From assembly GCF_014779765.1 (NCBI RefSeq), contig NZ_JACXZA010000007.1, positions 62,001 through 126,000 on the forward strand: a stretch of 64,000 nt of DNA, given 5' to 3'. The notes beneath the pieces were generated by a model. The model ran no database searches. It had not been told where the DNA came from and saw only the letters and a program-made list of their open reading frames with translations. The stretch's first letter is position 1, and every line of letters starts with the position of its first letter. Source of the stretch: Paenibacillus terricola. GTDB lineage: Bacteria; Bacillota; Bacilli; Paenibacillales; Paenibacillaceae. Below are positions 17,747 through 26,765 of this stretch, piece by piece. Made by a program: the position numbers and the translations under genes.

Positions 17747-17868
17747 TCAAATTCCTCCATTTCGTCATCCATTCGTTGCACGAATAGCAATGAACTGATA
17801 GTCTCATTATAGAGAAGCAGAATTCACTAGTATTGTAAAAACGCGACAACAGTATTGAGGGGTGGACA

Positions 17869-18690
17869 ATGCGGCAGAAGGATCAAACGTCGGACCGGGG
17901 GATTCTGAAGGCCGAGATGGGCATGCGTAATTTCTCGCTAATGCGGTATAGTCCGGCCCCAGCTCTCGCTCCCTATATTGAACATTACTGGACCGTTCAA
18001 TGGGATTTGCGCGGACAAGCGCCGTTCAGCCAGAACGTGCTGTCCTATCCCAACGTCAACCTATCGTTCGAGAATGAGAGCGGCCGCCGATTCACTGGCG
18101 TCTATGGCGTTCCAAGAGCGGTCTATACACGCCATCTGCAGGATACAGGCATGGTGCTCGGCATCAAATTTCGTCCCGGCGGCTTCTATCCCGTATGGGG
18201 ACAGCCAGTCTCTCAGCTTACCGGTCAGATCATCCCAGCCCATCAGCTCTTCCGCGAGCCTGTCACGCAGATTGAAGAACAGATCTGGGAGCAGGACAGC
18301 GGCGAACGAATGGCACAGCTGGCAGAGCAATGGCTTCTCACGCGGCTGCCTTCTCAGCCTGACCCCAATACACAGCTCGTTAACGATATAGTCGAGGCCG
18401 CGATCAGCAATCGCGAGATGACACAGGTTGAGCGAATGGCTGTACAATTCAATATGAGCACCCGAGCCCTTCAGCGCTTGTTCAGCCGCTACGTCGGGGT
18501 GAGCCCGAAGTGGGTTATCCAGCGTTTTCGGATACAGGAAGCGGCTGAGCTAATGGAGAACGGCGGCGTGACCGATTGGGCAGCGCTGACGCAGCAGCTT
18601 GGATTTTTTGACCAGGCGCATTTTATCAAAGCGTTCAAATCACTTATCGGCAAATCGCCGGATGCCTATCGCAAGGAAATTCATCTCTAA
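17869..18690 (+). CDS. AraC-family regulator
   Basis: A 273-residue regulator. The N-terminal part (YSPAPALAPYIEHYWTVQWD, LGIKFRPGGFYPVW) is the sensor type often found before AraC helix-turn-helix domains with SRPBCC partners. The C-terminal region from about residue 175 contains AVQFNMSTRALQRLFSRYVG and LGFFDQAHFIKAFKSLIGKSP. The start follows GAGGGGTGG. It is divergent from the SRPBCC gene and is followed 30 bases later by a GntR regulator, so the two regulators may share a transcript. Confidence 0.88.
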   Translation: MRQKDQTSDRGILKAEMGMRNFSLMRYSPAPALAPYIEHYWTVQWDLRGQAPFSQNVLSYPNVNLSFENESGRRFTGVYGVPRAVYTRHLQDTGMVLGIKFRPGGFYPVWGQPVSQLTGQIIPAHQLFREPVTQIEEQIWEQDSGERMAQLAEQWLLTRLPSQPDPNTQLVNDIVEAAISNREMTQVERMAVQFNMSTRALQRLFSRYVGVSPKWVIQRFRIQEAAELMENGGVTDWAALTQQLGFFDQAHFIKAFKSLIGKSPDAYRKEIHL

Positions 18691-18720
18691 TCCCACTATC
18701 TATGATCGAGGAGAATCAAC

Positions 18721-19374
18721 ATGTCGGAAGTACCTCTCGTTGAAATTGCCTATCAGCATATTCGCACACAACTGTTGAACGGTGTTTACCTGCCCGGCCA
18801 TCAGTTCACAGAATCAGAGCTCGCCGCCGAGCTTGGCATGAGCCGCACGCCGATTCGCTCTGCTATCTCCCTGCTTGAGAAGGAGGGCTTCGTTCAAACG
18901 CTGTACAAGCGCGGCATCATTGTCAGAGGAATTGAAGCTAAAGATCTTTATCATATATTCGATCTCCTCAACGCGCTCTACTCTTATGCGCTCGATTGCA
19001 TCGACCAAGGCATGTACTACGAGCTGGATTTGCCGCAGCTGCGCAAGCATTACGATCAACTCATCGAAGCGAGCGACAACAAGCAATACCGTGCGTACTA
19101 CGAGAACGGGCTTATGTTTATGTACACCTTGCTGGCTTCCATTCGCAACCGCTATATTACCGAGACGTTCAACTTACATCGAGACAAGCTGCTGTTCTAC
19201 GTCGTTGCTTACCGTCTGACGCAAGGCGCTAACCGACCGTATACAGGACGCAAGTTGTACGAGGAGATCTATCATCGGCTTGCCGAAGGCAACTACCAAG
19301 AAGCGAAGAAAGCGATCATGGAGCACAAACGCAACATGCGCGAGGATCTGCTTCGCAACAGTATGCTGCCATAA
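18721..19374 (+). CDS. GntR-family (FadR/FCD subgroup) regulator
   Basis: A 217-residue repressor. Winged helix at residues 5-70 with FTESELAAELGMSRTPIRSA and LLEKEGFVQTLYKRG, followed by an all-helical FCD-type ligand domain. The RBS is AGGAG. Regulators of this subgroup bind short palindromes with TTGTATACAA-like cores. Just such a palindrome, CTTGTATGCAAG, occurs at 21651-21662 before the phosphoesterase/ABC operon 2.3 kb downstream, so that operon is the obvious candidate target. This is inference. The regulator probably responds to the imported substrate. Confidence 0.85.
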   Translation: MSEVPLVEIAYQHIRTQLLNGVYLPGHQFTESELAAELGMSRTPIRSAISLLEKEGFVQTLYKRGIIVRGIEAKDLYHIFDLLNALYSYALDCIDQGMYYELDLPQLRKHYDQLIEASDNKQYRAYYENGLMFMYTLLASIRNRYITETFNLHRDKLLFYVVAYRLTQGANRPYTGRKLYEEIYHRLAEGNYQEAKKAIMEHKRNMREDLLRNSMLP

Positions 19375-19710
19375 GAAACCACTAACGAACCCTATACACG
19401 CTAATGTGCCAAAATCGCACCTTTCTCAGCTCTAACGAACTTCAGCAGCACTAGTACAACTCATATGACCATTTCCAGCCGAGCGGACGCCCAATAGCGT
19501 CCGCTCGATTCGTTACAGAATCAGCGCACCGCTGCGGGCCGAATAAGGTCCGCACGGTTCATTAGACTACCCTTTTTCCCCCGTTCAACCAACAGTTGAA
19601 TTTGGAATCAACCTTATTCTCTTACTACTCCATTACGCCTCTTCGAAGTGCGTGCTATGATGAACTTGTCGGCGCCGACACAAATATCTCAATAAAAAGG
19701 ATGTAGCGAA
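19375..19710. other. Intergenic region with repeat copy 1
   Basis: No gene seen. It holds the first 136-bp palindromic repeat (19431-19566), an adjoining 50-base module that starts CTAACGAAC at 19382, and the promoter region of the XRE gene. Confidence 0.7.
19431..19566. repeat. 136-bp palindromic intergenic repeat, copy 1
   Basis: Bounded by TCTAACGAAC and GTTCATTAGA (one mismatch from a perfect 10-bp inverted repeat). Contains an 11-bp-arm palindrome at 19480-19507. Closely matches copy 2 at 20988-21123 in length and sequence. No coding potential, so a non-autonomous or dispersed structural repeat. Confidence 0.75.
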
Positions 19711-20826
19711 ATGACGATTCGCATAGGCACGATGATTGCAGAGCTTCGAAAAGAGAGACGTATGACGCAGGAACAGCTTGCAGCTGCGGTGGGCGTATCT
19801 ATTGCCGCTGTATCCAAGTGGGAATGCGAGAGCTCCTATCCAGATATAACGATACTTCCTGCGATTGCTTCGTTCTTCGACGTATCTGTCGATACGCTTC
19901 TTGGGCACCAGGTACAATCCGGCCAAGCCCAACGATATAGCGAGCAATTGAAGCAGCATACCGCAGCGTTTGATCTAGATGCTGGCCTCTCTCTCGCAGA
20001 GGAGGCGCTGATAAAGTACCCGAACGATTTTGATATCCTTCGGCATGCCGCCCAGCTTCAGATGTTCAAGGCCAACGCTGACGACTGCGATAACGCCGAG
20101 AAGGAGCTCCATGTCGAGCAGGCGGTTGACCGCTTCCAACGCGCATTGACGGTCAGACCATCGAACTCACCCGTTCGGCCCGAAATTTTGAAAATATTAA
20201 TAGCATACACCTATGGCGATAATGGTAAGTATGATCAAGCAATCGCCATTCTCGAAGAGCTCAACGTTCGAGGCGTAATGGATGCTGAAATCGCTCGCTA
20301 TCTGATAAGGGCGGGAAGACATTCGGAAGCACAGCCGAAACTGCAGTCATACTTGTGGACATTCGCTTCCACCTTCGGTACGCTCGTTCACAATCTTAAT
20401 GAATGCTTTAAAGCGGACGGCAATACTGCGCTTGTCATAGACTTGCAACAACTTCATGCGGAATTTATGGAACGTTTCACAGGCGAAACGCCCAGCGACG
20501 CCGATCTGCTTTGTGTATGGAGCTTCTTCGGTTTAGCGAAGGATCAGCGTGATGCAGGTGACATCGAGGGGATGTGGGGCAGTCTTGCCAGAGGCGTCCA
20601 TCATGCTCTGCGGTTCGACGCTAACCCTTCCTACGAGCAATCCGCGGTCAAATTCATGGCTGGCACGGAAGGTTATATGAACAAGGTTACTCCGGGTCAC
20701 GCCTGCCGAGATGCGATCCGAGAACTAACAAACAAATTTGCCGAGTTTGCCCATGATGAGCGTTATATCACCTGGCTGCAAAAGCTTAAGGCAGCGGATT
20801 CAGGCGTCGACCCTGACGTGCATTGA
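19711..20826 (+). CDS. XRE-family regulator with a helical (TPR-like) C-terminal domain
   Basis: A 371-residue protein. The N-terminal 65 residues form a lambda-repressor-type HTH (IAELRKERRMTQEQLAAAVG, VSKWECESSYPDI). The remaining 300 residues are helical with TPR-like repeats (LAEEALIKYPNDFDILRHAA, YDQAIAILEELN), the layout of Rgg/PlcR-like or general XRE-TPR regulators, which in some families bind peptides. The ATG follows AAAAGGA. It is flanked on both sides by directly oriented copies of the 136-bp repeat, so it could be lost or duplicated by recombination. Target genes unknown. Confidence 0.8.
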   Translation: MTIRIGTMIAELRKERRMTQEQLAAAVGVSIAAVSKWECESSYPDITILPAIASFFDVSVDTLLGHQVQSGQAQRYSEQLKQHTAAFDLDAGLSLAEEALIKYPNDFDILRHAAQLQMFKANADDCDNAEKELHVEQAVDRFQRALTVRPSNSPVRPEILKILIAYTYGDNGKYDQAIAILEELNVRGVMDAEIARYLIRAGRHSEAQPKLQSYLWTFASTFGTLVHNLNECFKADGNTALVIDLQQLHAEFMERFTGETPSDADLLCVWSFFGLAKDQRDAGDIEGMWGSLARGVHHALRFDANPSYEQSAVKFMAGTEGYMNKVTPGHACRDAIRELTNKFAEFAHDERYITWLQKLKAADSGVDPDVH

Positions 20827-20987
20827 TGCCTCTGAAGTCAGCTCCTCTGACTGCTCCTTCAACAAAAGATTCGATCAACCAAACATATTGAGCTTATGCT
20901 AATCGCTAATGATTTCTTTCCCCACCACTGTTTGAGTGACAACGAACCACAAAAACGCTATTGGGCCGAAAATGCACCATGCTCAGC

Positions 20988-21123
20988 TCTAACGAACTTC
21001 AGCGGCGTTATTACAACATAAATGACCATTTCCCATCGAGCGGACGCCCAATAGCGTCCGCTCGATTCGTTACAACCCTGACACCCCGCTGCGGGTCGAA
21101 TAAGACTAGCACAGTTCGTTAGA
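20988..21123. repeat. 136-bp palindromic intergenic repeat, copy 2
   Basis: Perfect terminal inverted repeats TCTAACGAAC (20988-20997) and GTTCGTTAGA (21114-21123). Internal palindrome CGAGCGGACGC/GCGTCCGCTCG at 21037-21064. Same orientation and same length as copy 1. The similarity extends about 50 bases to the left in both copies. Confidence 0.8.
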
Positions 21124-21249
21124 CTCTCCGGCCGGGCGCTGTTTGCCGTAGGGACATGGCCACCATCTTGAAAATGGCTAGTGTCCGGAATTAGGGGGTT
21201 AAGCCGCCACCACCAGCCTCGCAATTGCCTGCCAAGCACACCCTTCAGG

Positions 21250-21434
21250 CTAACGGACTGGATCGCCGTTATTCGTCTGGAATCATGCTAACGCGTCCTC
21301 TATCGGACTTCATTGACGTTATTGTGCCGCAATTCATCGTTTCGAGCTGCCCAATCGGCCAATAGCGCCACTAGGGTCCGTTACCATTCGTACAAGTTCA
21401 TTACGATCGAATAGCGTCTCAACAGTCCGTTAGA
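21250..21434. repeat. Degenerate relative of the palindromic repeat, copy 3
   Basis: Bounded by CTAACGGAC (21250-21258) and GTCCGTTAG (21425-21433), a perfect inverted pair, with related internal words such as CCAATAGCG-like CCAATAGCGCC and GTTAC. Longer and more diverged than copies 1 and 2. Confidence 0.5.
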
Positions 21435-21632
21435 TAGGCACACCTACTTCCGCTCCCATGCCCATCCCCGTACAAGTTTCAAACTCACGCCATCCTCCGT
21501 GCCTCCTGATTGCTTATGCGGTCGGGAGGACTTTTTCAACATCCGCCGTTCCATCCTCCTACTCTATTAAGCTCATGTAAACACGACACCCACCATTAAT
21601 AAAAACGAAAGATGACGTTGACACAGGTTTTA

Positions 21633-21662
21633 CATACAAGATGTACATTTCTTGTATGCAAG
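21633..21662 (+). promoter_or_regulatory. Inverted-repeat operator before the phosphoesterase operon
   Basis: CATACAAG (21633-21640) and CTTGTATG (21651-21658) form a perfect inverted repeat ten bases apart, and the right half is also part of CTTGTATGCAAG (21651-21662), a FadR-subgroup type palindrome. A TTGACA at 21618 may be the -35; no clear -10 is seen. Confidence 0.55.
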
Positions 21663-21731
21663 ATGAACTTGTCCGATCGAGGACGTCATCTGCAACGATA
21701 ACCAACCCAACCTATGGAGGTAAGAAAAACG

Positions 21732-22562
21732 ATGGAAACGATCAAATTTGTTCACCTGACGGATACGCACATGAACGCACCGCAAACGGACAACATGTTC
21801 TCGAAGTTCAACCTGGCAGGCAAAGTAACGCGTCTGTTCGAGCACCTGCGCGACACGAACGTTGCACCTGCTTTCGTTATCGTCACGGGCGACCTGTCGC
21901 ACGAAGGCGTTGTCGAGGACTATGCTTACATCCGCGAAGTGCTGGAGCAAGGCTCCACGATGATTGGCGCTCCTGTATACGTCGTATTGGGCAACCACGA
22001 CCACCGTACCCCGTTCCGCGAGGGCTTCCTCCAACAAGAAGGATCCGAAGACGCCTATTTCTATAGCATTACGATCAACGGCCTGCGCCTGATCGGCTTG
22101 AACTCGCAAGTGCCAGGCCAGCACCACGGACGCATCGATGAGCAGCAGCTTGCATGGCTGGAAGAGACGCTGAGCGTTCCTGCTGAGAACGGCACGATCG
22201 TCGCTCTCCACCATCCGCTGCTCTCCGTTAATGGCATGCCGGACGATCATGTTCTCGAGAACCGCAAACAGCTCGGCGATGTACTCGTTGGCACAGACGT
22301 TGTTGGCGTTCTTGCAGGACATGTACACTCCAATAACGTTGGCTCCTACCACGGCATCTGCAGCGTAGCGGCAACGGGCACCGCTTTCGCCGGCGAACTG
22401 GCGGATGGCGAGAACTTCCGTATGATCGACTTCCTCGGCTACAACCTTGTAACGGTCAACCGCGAAGGCATCTCAGTTCAATCCGTTGTGCTGCCTAGCT
22501 CGCAGGAAGAATACTTCCGCTTCCCAATCTCGATGCTCGCTGCCGAGACAAGCAACCACTAA
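21732..22562 (+). CDS. Metallophosphoesterase, CpdA/GpdQ-like phosphodiesterase
   Basis: A 276-residue cytoplasmic phosphodiesterase. Metal-binding motifs are all present in order: D-x-H in LTDTHMN, GDLSHEG, GNHDHR, then ALHHPLL and GHVHSNN, the class III cyclic-nucleotide/glycerophosphodiester group. It should hydrolyse a phosphodiester. The start ATG at 21732 follows GGAGGTAAG. First gene of a five-gene unit with a phosphatase and an ABC importer, suggesting a joint pathway: import of a phosphodiester, hydrolysis to a monoester here, then dephosphorylation by the next gene. That order is inference. Confidence 0.85.
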   Translation: METIKFVHLTDTHMNAPQTDNMFSKFNLAGKVTRLFEHLRDTNVAPAFVIVTGDLSHEGVVEDYAYIREVLEQGSTMIGAPVYVVLGNHDHRTPFREGFLQQEGSEDAYFYSITINGLRLIGLNSQVPGQHHGRIDEQQLAWLEETLSVPAENGTIVALHHPLLSVNGMPDDHVLENRKQLGDVLVGTDVVGVLAGHVHSNNVGSYHGICSVAATGTAFAGELADGENFRMIDFLGYNLVTVNREGISVQSVVLPSSQEEYFRFPISMLAAETSNH

Positions 22563-22589
22563 TATCACACCCGGGAGTGTAGAAAGACT

Positions 22590-23375
22590 ATGCCTAATCA
22601 ACTAATGCCAAGCTGCTTGATCCCCCTCGAGGGAGCATACAATTTCCGCGATATGGGCGGCTACCGTACAACGGACGGACGCATCGTGAAGCTCGGCTTG
22701 CTGTTCCGTGCAGCAGAGCTGACCGGCCTGACGACAGATGACCACCGCCAGCTTGATGCGATCAACCTCAAGCATGTATTCGACTACCGCAACCGCGGCG
22801 AGGCGGAGCAGAAGCCCGACCCGACTATCGGCCAAGCGGTCAACACGCGCGTTCCAGCGAACGAGGCTGCCGAACAGGCACCGCATATCGACCTTGTGGA
22901 GCTGTTCCAGCAAGGGCTCCATCACCATTTTTCACAAGACATGCTGCTCAAGATGTACGCGAACCTGCCTATCGGCAACCGTTCCTACCAGGAGCTGATG
23001 AAGCTGCTCTCCTCGCCGGAGACGAACCTGCCGCTCGTTCAACACTGTGCTGGCGGCCGTGATCGCACGGGTGTAGGCAGCATGCTCATTCTGCTGACGC
23101 TGGGCGTACCGTACGAGACCGTCATGGAAGATTACCTGCTCTCGAACATTACGCTGATGAGCTACCATCAGGAGCTGTACGATATGGTATCGCCGTACAT
23201 CAGCCCGGAGGAGCTTCGCACCTTCGAAGAAACGATGCGTCTGCAAGAGAAATACCTCGATGCATCGATGGACAGCATCCTGCGTGAATATGGCAGCTTC
23301 GAGCGTTACCTCGAGCTGGAGTTCGGTATCGATGAAGCCGTACGTACGCGGATTCAAGACTTCTGCCTCGAATAG
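22590..23375 (+). CDS. Tyrosine-phosphatase-superfamily protein (Y_phosphatase3 type)
   Basis: A 261-residue cytoplasmic enzyme with NFRDMGGYRTTDGR near the N-terminus and the phosphate-binding loop HCAGGRDRTGVG, the C-x5-R signature with catalytic Cys. This group includes protein tyrosine, phosphoinositide and low-specificity phosphomonoesterases. Because it sits 27 bases after a phosphodiesterase and just before a sugar-type importer, a metabolic monoester such as a sugar or polyol phosphate is more likely than a protein substrate. A secreted paralog lies at 52220-53344. Confidence 0.85.
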   Translation: MPNQLMPSCLIPLEGAYNFRDMGGYRTTDGRIVKLGLLFRAAELTGLTTDDHRQLDAINLKHVFDYRNRGEAEQKPDPTIGQAVNTRVPANEAAEQAPHIDLVELFQQGLHHHFSQDMLLKMYANLPIGNRSYQELMKLLSSPETNLPLVQHCAGGRDRTGVGSMLILLTLGVPYETVMEDYLLSNITLMSYHQELYDMVSPYISPEELRTFEETMRLQEKYLDASMDSILREYGSFERYLELEFGIDEAVRTRIQDFCLE

Positions 23376-23489
23376 AACAAACGTTATCGCCGCCAGGATA
23401 GCCCGCCTCGACTCGCCGATACACAATTGACAGGCTAATAAGGCTTCCTGCAGCTTTCAAACCAATAACTTGTGGGGGTTCAACTAATC

Positions 23490-24815
23490 ATGAAACGTCT
23501 GGCAAAAGGCGCGCTTGTACTGATGACCATGAGCTCGATGGTATGGCTCAGCGCATGCGGTTCGGAATCCAAAGCTACTACGACGGGTACTGCCGCTGAG
23601 CTCGGAACGCTAGATCCTGCTAATCCGACCAAAGTTACGTTTTATTCCTACTCGCTTGCTTACCCGACCATGAAAGCGGGCATGGAGCAACTGATCAAGG
23701 AGTTCAACGATACGGTTGGCAAGGAGAAAGGCGTCGTTGTCGAAGGCGTTGCCGATTCGACGATGCAGCAGTACAAAGCAGATATCTCGGCTGGCAAAGA
23801 AGTCGACGTCGTCCAGCATACGTTCAGTACGCTCGACAGCTCTCGCTTAAGCCTTGGCTTCAAGGCGTACGATGATATATTCCCGAAAGATGAGCTGGAC
23901 GAGCATCTGAAGGGCATCTCGTCAAACGCACTCGAGCTAGGCAAGATCGACGGCAAAATGTACGGTCTGGCATTCACGTTCAGTACGCCAATCGTCTTCA
24001 TCAACGGCAAGCTGTTCGAAGACGCAGGTCTGGACCCTTCGAAACCGCCAAAAACATGGGATGAGATCAAAGCGGATTCGCTTCAGATCAAATCCAAAAC
24101 AGGCAAAGACGGCTTCGGTCTCGCGCCGAACAACGGCTGGGTTACGGAAGGCCTCATTCTGAGCAACGGCGGTCAAGTGCTCGCGAAGGACCGCAAATCG
24201 GCTGATTTCGGTTCCGATGCCAGCATCGCAGCTATCTCCATGTGGAAAGACCTGTACCATAACGGCGGATCCGCTCCAGGCTCCGACGCCGAGCTCATGG
24301 AGCAATTCATGGCAGGCAACCTGGGCATGTATGTCTCTTCGACTTCCCTGCACAGCGGGATGAAGAAAGCATCTGAAGCAGGCGGCTGGAAGCTGTATGG
24401 CGCAGCGCTGCCTCAATTCGGCGACACGCCATCGGTACCGGTTAACTCGGGAAGCGTGCTCGCCGTTCGTCCGAGCGATCCCGTGAAGACAGCTGCGGTA
24501 TGGGAATTCGTTAAATTCGTAACAGGCGATCGCGGCTACACGATCATTACGTCTCAGATCGGTTACCTGCCGCTTCGCACGGAGCTGGCTGACGATCCGA
24601 ACGGCTTGAAGGATTTTGTCGAGCAGAACCCGCTGTACCGCATTAACCTTGACCAGCTGACACGCATTCAACCGGTTGCCATCTGGCCAGGCGACAACGC
24701 AACGGAAATGGCGAAAGTGTTTACCGACGCTATCGTGAAATCGGTAATGGCCGATGACGACGTGAAGTCGACGCTGACGGCAGCACAGAACGAAATCAAC
24801 GGCATGATGCCGTAA
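23490..24815 (+). CDS. ABC importer solute-binding lipoprotein (sugar/glycerol-phosphate class)
   Basis: A 441-residue lipoprotein with lipobox LSAC and a bacterial solute-binding fold of the large sugar class (NKLFEDAGLDPSKPPKTWDEI-like block, here INGKLFEDAGLDPSKPPKTW). The family also includes UgpB, the binding protein for glycerol-3-phosphate and its diesters. The ATG at 23490 follows GGGGG. It delivers the substrate to the two permeases downstream. Its partners in the unit favour a phosphorylated organic substrate over a plain sugar, by context only. Confidence 0.9.
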   Translation: MKRLAKGALVLMTMSSMVWLSACGSESKATTTGTAAELGTLDPANPTKVTFYSYSLAYPTMKAGMEQLIKEFNDTVGKEKGVVVEGVADSTMQQYKADISAGKEVDVVQHTFSTLDSSRLSLGFKAYDDIFPKDELDEHLKGISSNALELGKIDGKMYGLAFTFSTPIVFINGKLFEDAGLDPSKPPKTWDEIKADSLQIKSKTGKDGFGLAPNNGWVTEGLILSNGGQVLAKDRKSADFGSDASIAAISMWKDLYHNGGSAPGSDAELMEQFMAGNLGMYVSSTSLHSGMKKASEAGGWKLYGAALPQFGDTPSVPVNSGSVLAVRPSDPVKTAAVWEFVKFVTGDRGYTIITSQIGYLPLRTELADDPNGLKDFVEQNPLYRINLDQLTRIQPVAIWPGDNATEMAKVFTDAIVKSVMADDDVKSTLTAAQNEINGMMP

Positions 24816-24849
24816 CTACCTGATGCGGTAGAACAAGAAAGGAACGATT

Positions 24850-25815
24850 ATGAGCCAATCTTTGGACAACACAATCGCCCCCTCTTTATCGAGGGGGTCC
24901 ATAATCGTGCGTAGACGCCTGAGCGCGAAGAAGCTGCGGCGCTTCAAGCCGTACCTGTATTTGCTGCCGGCTGTCGCACTGCTTAGCATTTGGATGTATC
25001 GGCCGCTGTTGTACACATTCTATCTTGCTTTTCAGAAATGGAGCATGGTTCCTGGCACGTCACCTGTATTCGTCGGGTTCGACAACTTCGAGCATCTGTT
25101 CCACAACAAAAGCTTCATCGATTCGATCGGCAATACGATCTTCTATACGGTTGGCCTGCTGCCATTCTCTATTCTCATACCGATGATCCTAGCGGTCGTT
25201 ACGGATCGAATGGAGAGCAAGTCCAAAAACTTCTACCGCGCCATGTTCTTCATCCCGATGATTCTGGCGCCGGTATCGGTCAGCGCGATCTGGCGGTGGT
25301 TGTTCCATCCGTCCAACGGGTTGGTTAACTATTTGCTCGTTAAGCTGCATCTCATTAAAGAGCCGATTGCCTATTTCTCCGACCCTAGCTTTGCCAAGTG
25401 GATCATTCTGCTCATTACCGGCTGGAAAATGATTGGCTTCAGCACGATTATGTTCTCCGCCGCGCTGACGGGCATTAACCGTGAATACTATGAGGCTGCG
25501 TCACAGGATGGCGCCGGCAGCTTCCGGCAGTTCGTGCATATTACGATTCCGCTTCTGTCGCCGATGATTATTTTCATGCTCACGATGAGCATCCTGTTCT
25601 CGAGCCAATGGACGTTTGCCTACATCGACATGCTCACGACGGGTGGACCGTATGGCTCATCTACGAACATCTATTACGAAATGTATCGTTTTGCTTTCTC
25701 AAGCTTGAACGTGGGCTTAAGCTCCGCGGCAGCACTGCTGTTCTTCGTTGTGTTCGGCGTCATCGCGCTCGGCCTCAACATGTTATCCCGCAAGTTTGCA
25801 TTTTACGACAATTAA
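24850..25815 (+). CDS. ABC importer permease, MalF/UgpA type
   Basis: A 321-residue permease with six membrane segments. The ATPase-contact EAA loop reads YEAASQDGAGSFRQFVHITIP in the C-terminal third. The N-terminus carries a basic stretch, RRRLSAKKLRRFKPY. No ATPase gene is in the unit; in Bacillales such importers use a shared MsmX-type ATPase coded elsewhere. AGAAAGGA precedes the ATG. Confidence 0.92.
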   Translation: MSQSLDNTIAPSLSRGSIIVRRRLSAKKLRRFKPYLYLLPAVALLSIWMYRPLLYTFYLAFQKWSMVPGTSPVFVGFDNFEHLFHNKSFIDSIGNTIFYTVGLLPFSILIPMILAVVTDRMESKSKNFYRAMFFIPMILAPVSVSAIWRWLFHPSNGLVNYLLVKLHLIKEPIAYFSDPSFAKWIILLITGWKMIGFSTIMFSAALTGINREYYEAASQDGAGSFRQFVHITIPLLSPMIIFMLTMSILFSSQWTFAYIDMLTTGGPYGSSTNIYYEMYRFAFSSLNVGLSSAAALLFFVVFGVIALGLNMLSRKFAFYDN

Positions 25816-25839
25816 GGCTGTGAAGGAGAAGAAACGCAA

Positions 25840-26658
25840 ATGAACCATCGTTCCCCGATTCAATCGTTTGCTCGCCACGGGATGTTGATCTTGTTGTGCA
25901 TCCTTGCCGTGTTCCCGCTGTATTGGATGGTGAACTCCTCGCTGAAGAACGAGTCGGAAATCTTCACTTCGTCCTTCTTCCCGCATAAGCCGACATTCGG
26001 CAATTATACGTATGCGTTCACCGAGATGCCGATCGTTCGGATGGCGTTCAACTCATTCGGTGTGTCGATCATGATGACGCTGCTCCAGCTCGCGACCAGT
26101 CTGCTGGCGGCCTATGCGCTCGTGCGTTGGCGTTTCCGCGGAAAAGGATTGGTTTTCTCAATCTTGAGCCTGACTTGGCTTATTCCATTCCAATCGATCA
26201 TGATTCCGAACTACGTGCTCGTGAACGATCTTGGACTGAATGACACGCTGCTTGGCATCGTACTTCCCTTCAGCGTCTCGACATTCGCCATTCTGTCGCT
26301 GTACCAGTCGTTTCAATCGTTCCCTAGCGTACTGATTGAAGCGGCACAGATCGATGGCATGAGCGACTGGAGCATTCTGACTCGGCTCATTATTCCGAAT
26401 ACCCGCTCTACGATCGCATCGCTCGGCATCCTGCAGTTCATTAATGCATGGAACGAGTATCTATGGCCAATGCTCATCTCCAAGTCGATGAACCATGCGC
26501 CGCTGCAGATCGGTCTTCGGTTATTCGTCAATTCGGACACGAACATGTGGGGCTCATTGATGGCGGCAACCACAGTATCGTGTCTCCCGATCCTGCTTAT
26601 CTATCTTATTCTGCGCCGGCAGATCGTCGACTCGTTCGTCCGGTTCGGCATTAAGTAA
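25840..26658 (+). CDS. ABC importer permease, MalG/UgpE type
   Basis: A 272-residue permease with six membrane segments and the EAA loop LIEAAQIDGMSDWSILTRLI. It pairs with the previous permease to form the channel. GAAGGAGAAG is in the 24-base gap before it. Last gene of the unit; a terminator with a 12-bp stem follows. Confidence 0.92.
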   Translation: MNHRSPIQSFARHGMLILLCILAVFPLYWMVNSSLKNESEIFTSSFFPHKPTFGNYTYAFTEMPIVRMAFNSFGVSIMMTLLQLATSLLAAYALVRWRFRGKGLVFSILSLTWLIPFQSIMIPNYVLVNDLGLNDTLLGIVLPFSVSTFAILSLYQSFQSFPSVLIEAAQIDGMSDWSILTRLIIPNTRSTIASLGILQFINAWNEYLWPMLISKSMNHAPLQIGLRLFVNSDTNMWGSLMAATTVSCLPILLIYLILRRQIVDSFVRFGIK

Positions 26659-26682
26659 CTCTTCTCTTGGTGTAAAATATAC

Positions 26683-26723
26683 GGAAGCCCCGCCTCGACC
26701 CATAAGGTCTCGGCGGGGCTTCC
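26683..26723 (+). terminator. Terminator of the phosphoesterase/ABC operon
   Basis: 12-bp stem GGAAGCCCCGCC (26683-26694) with GGCGGGGCTTCC (26712-26723), then TTGTTCG. Confidence 0.8.
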
Positions 26724-26765
26724 TTGTTCGAGCATAGATCGTACGCACGTTAAGAAGGTGTTGGA

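Larger units (their letters stand above)
20827..21731. other. Long intergenic region with repeats and an operator
   Basis: About 900 bases without a supported gene. It contains repeat copy 2 (20988-21123), a degenerate copy 3 (21250-21434), and the promoter/operator region of the phosphoesterase operon. A short ORF at 20958-21239 on the minus strand lies within the repeats and has no coding support. Confidence 0.7.

Noticed and set aside
21585-21600. Catabolite-repression (cre) site near TGTAAACACGACAC
   Set aside because: The right half does not match the cre consensus in four or more positions.
21618-21657. Full SigA promoter with TTGACA before the phosphoesterase operon
   Set aside because: TTGACA is present but no acceptable -10 lies 16-18 bases later, so only the operator was kept as a feature.
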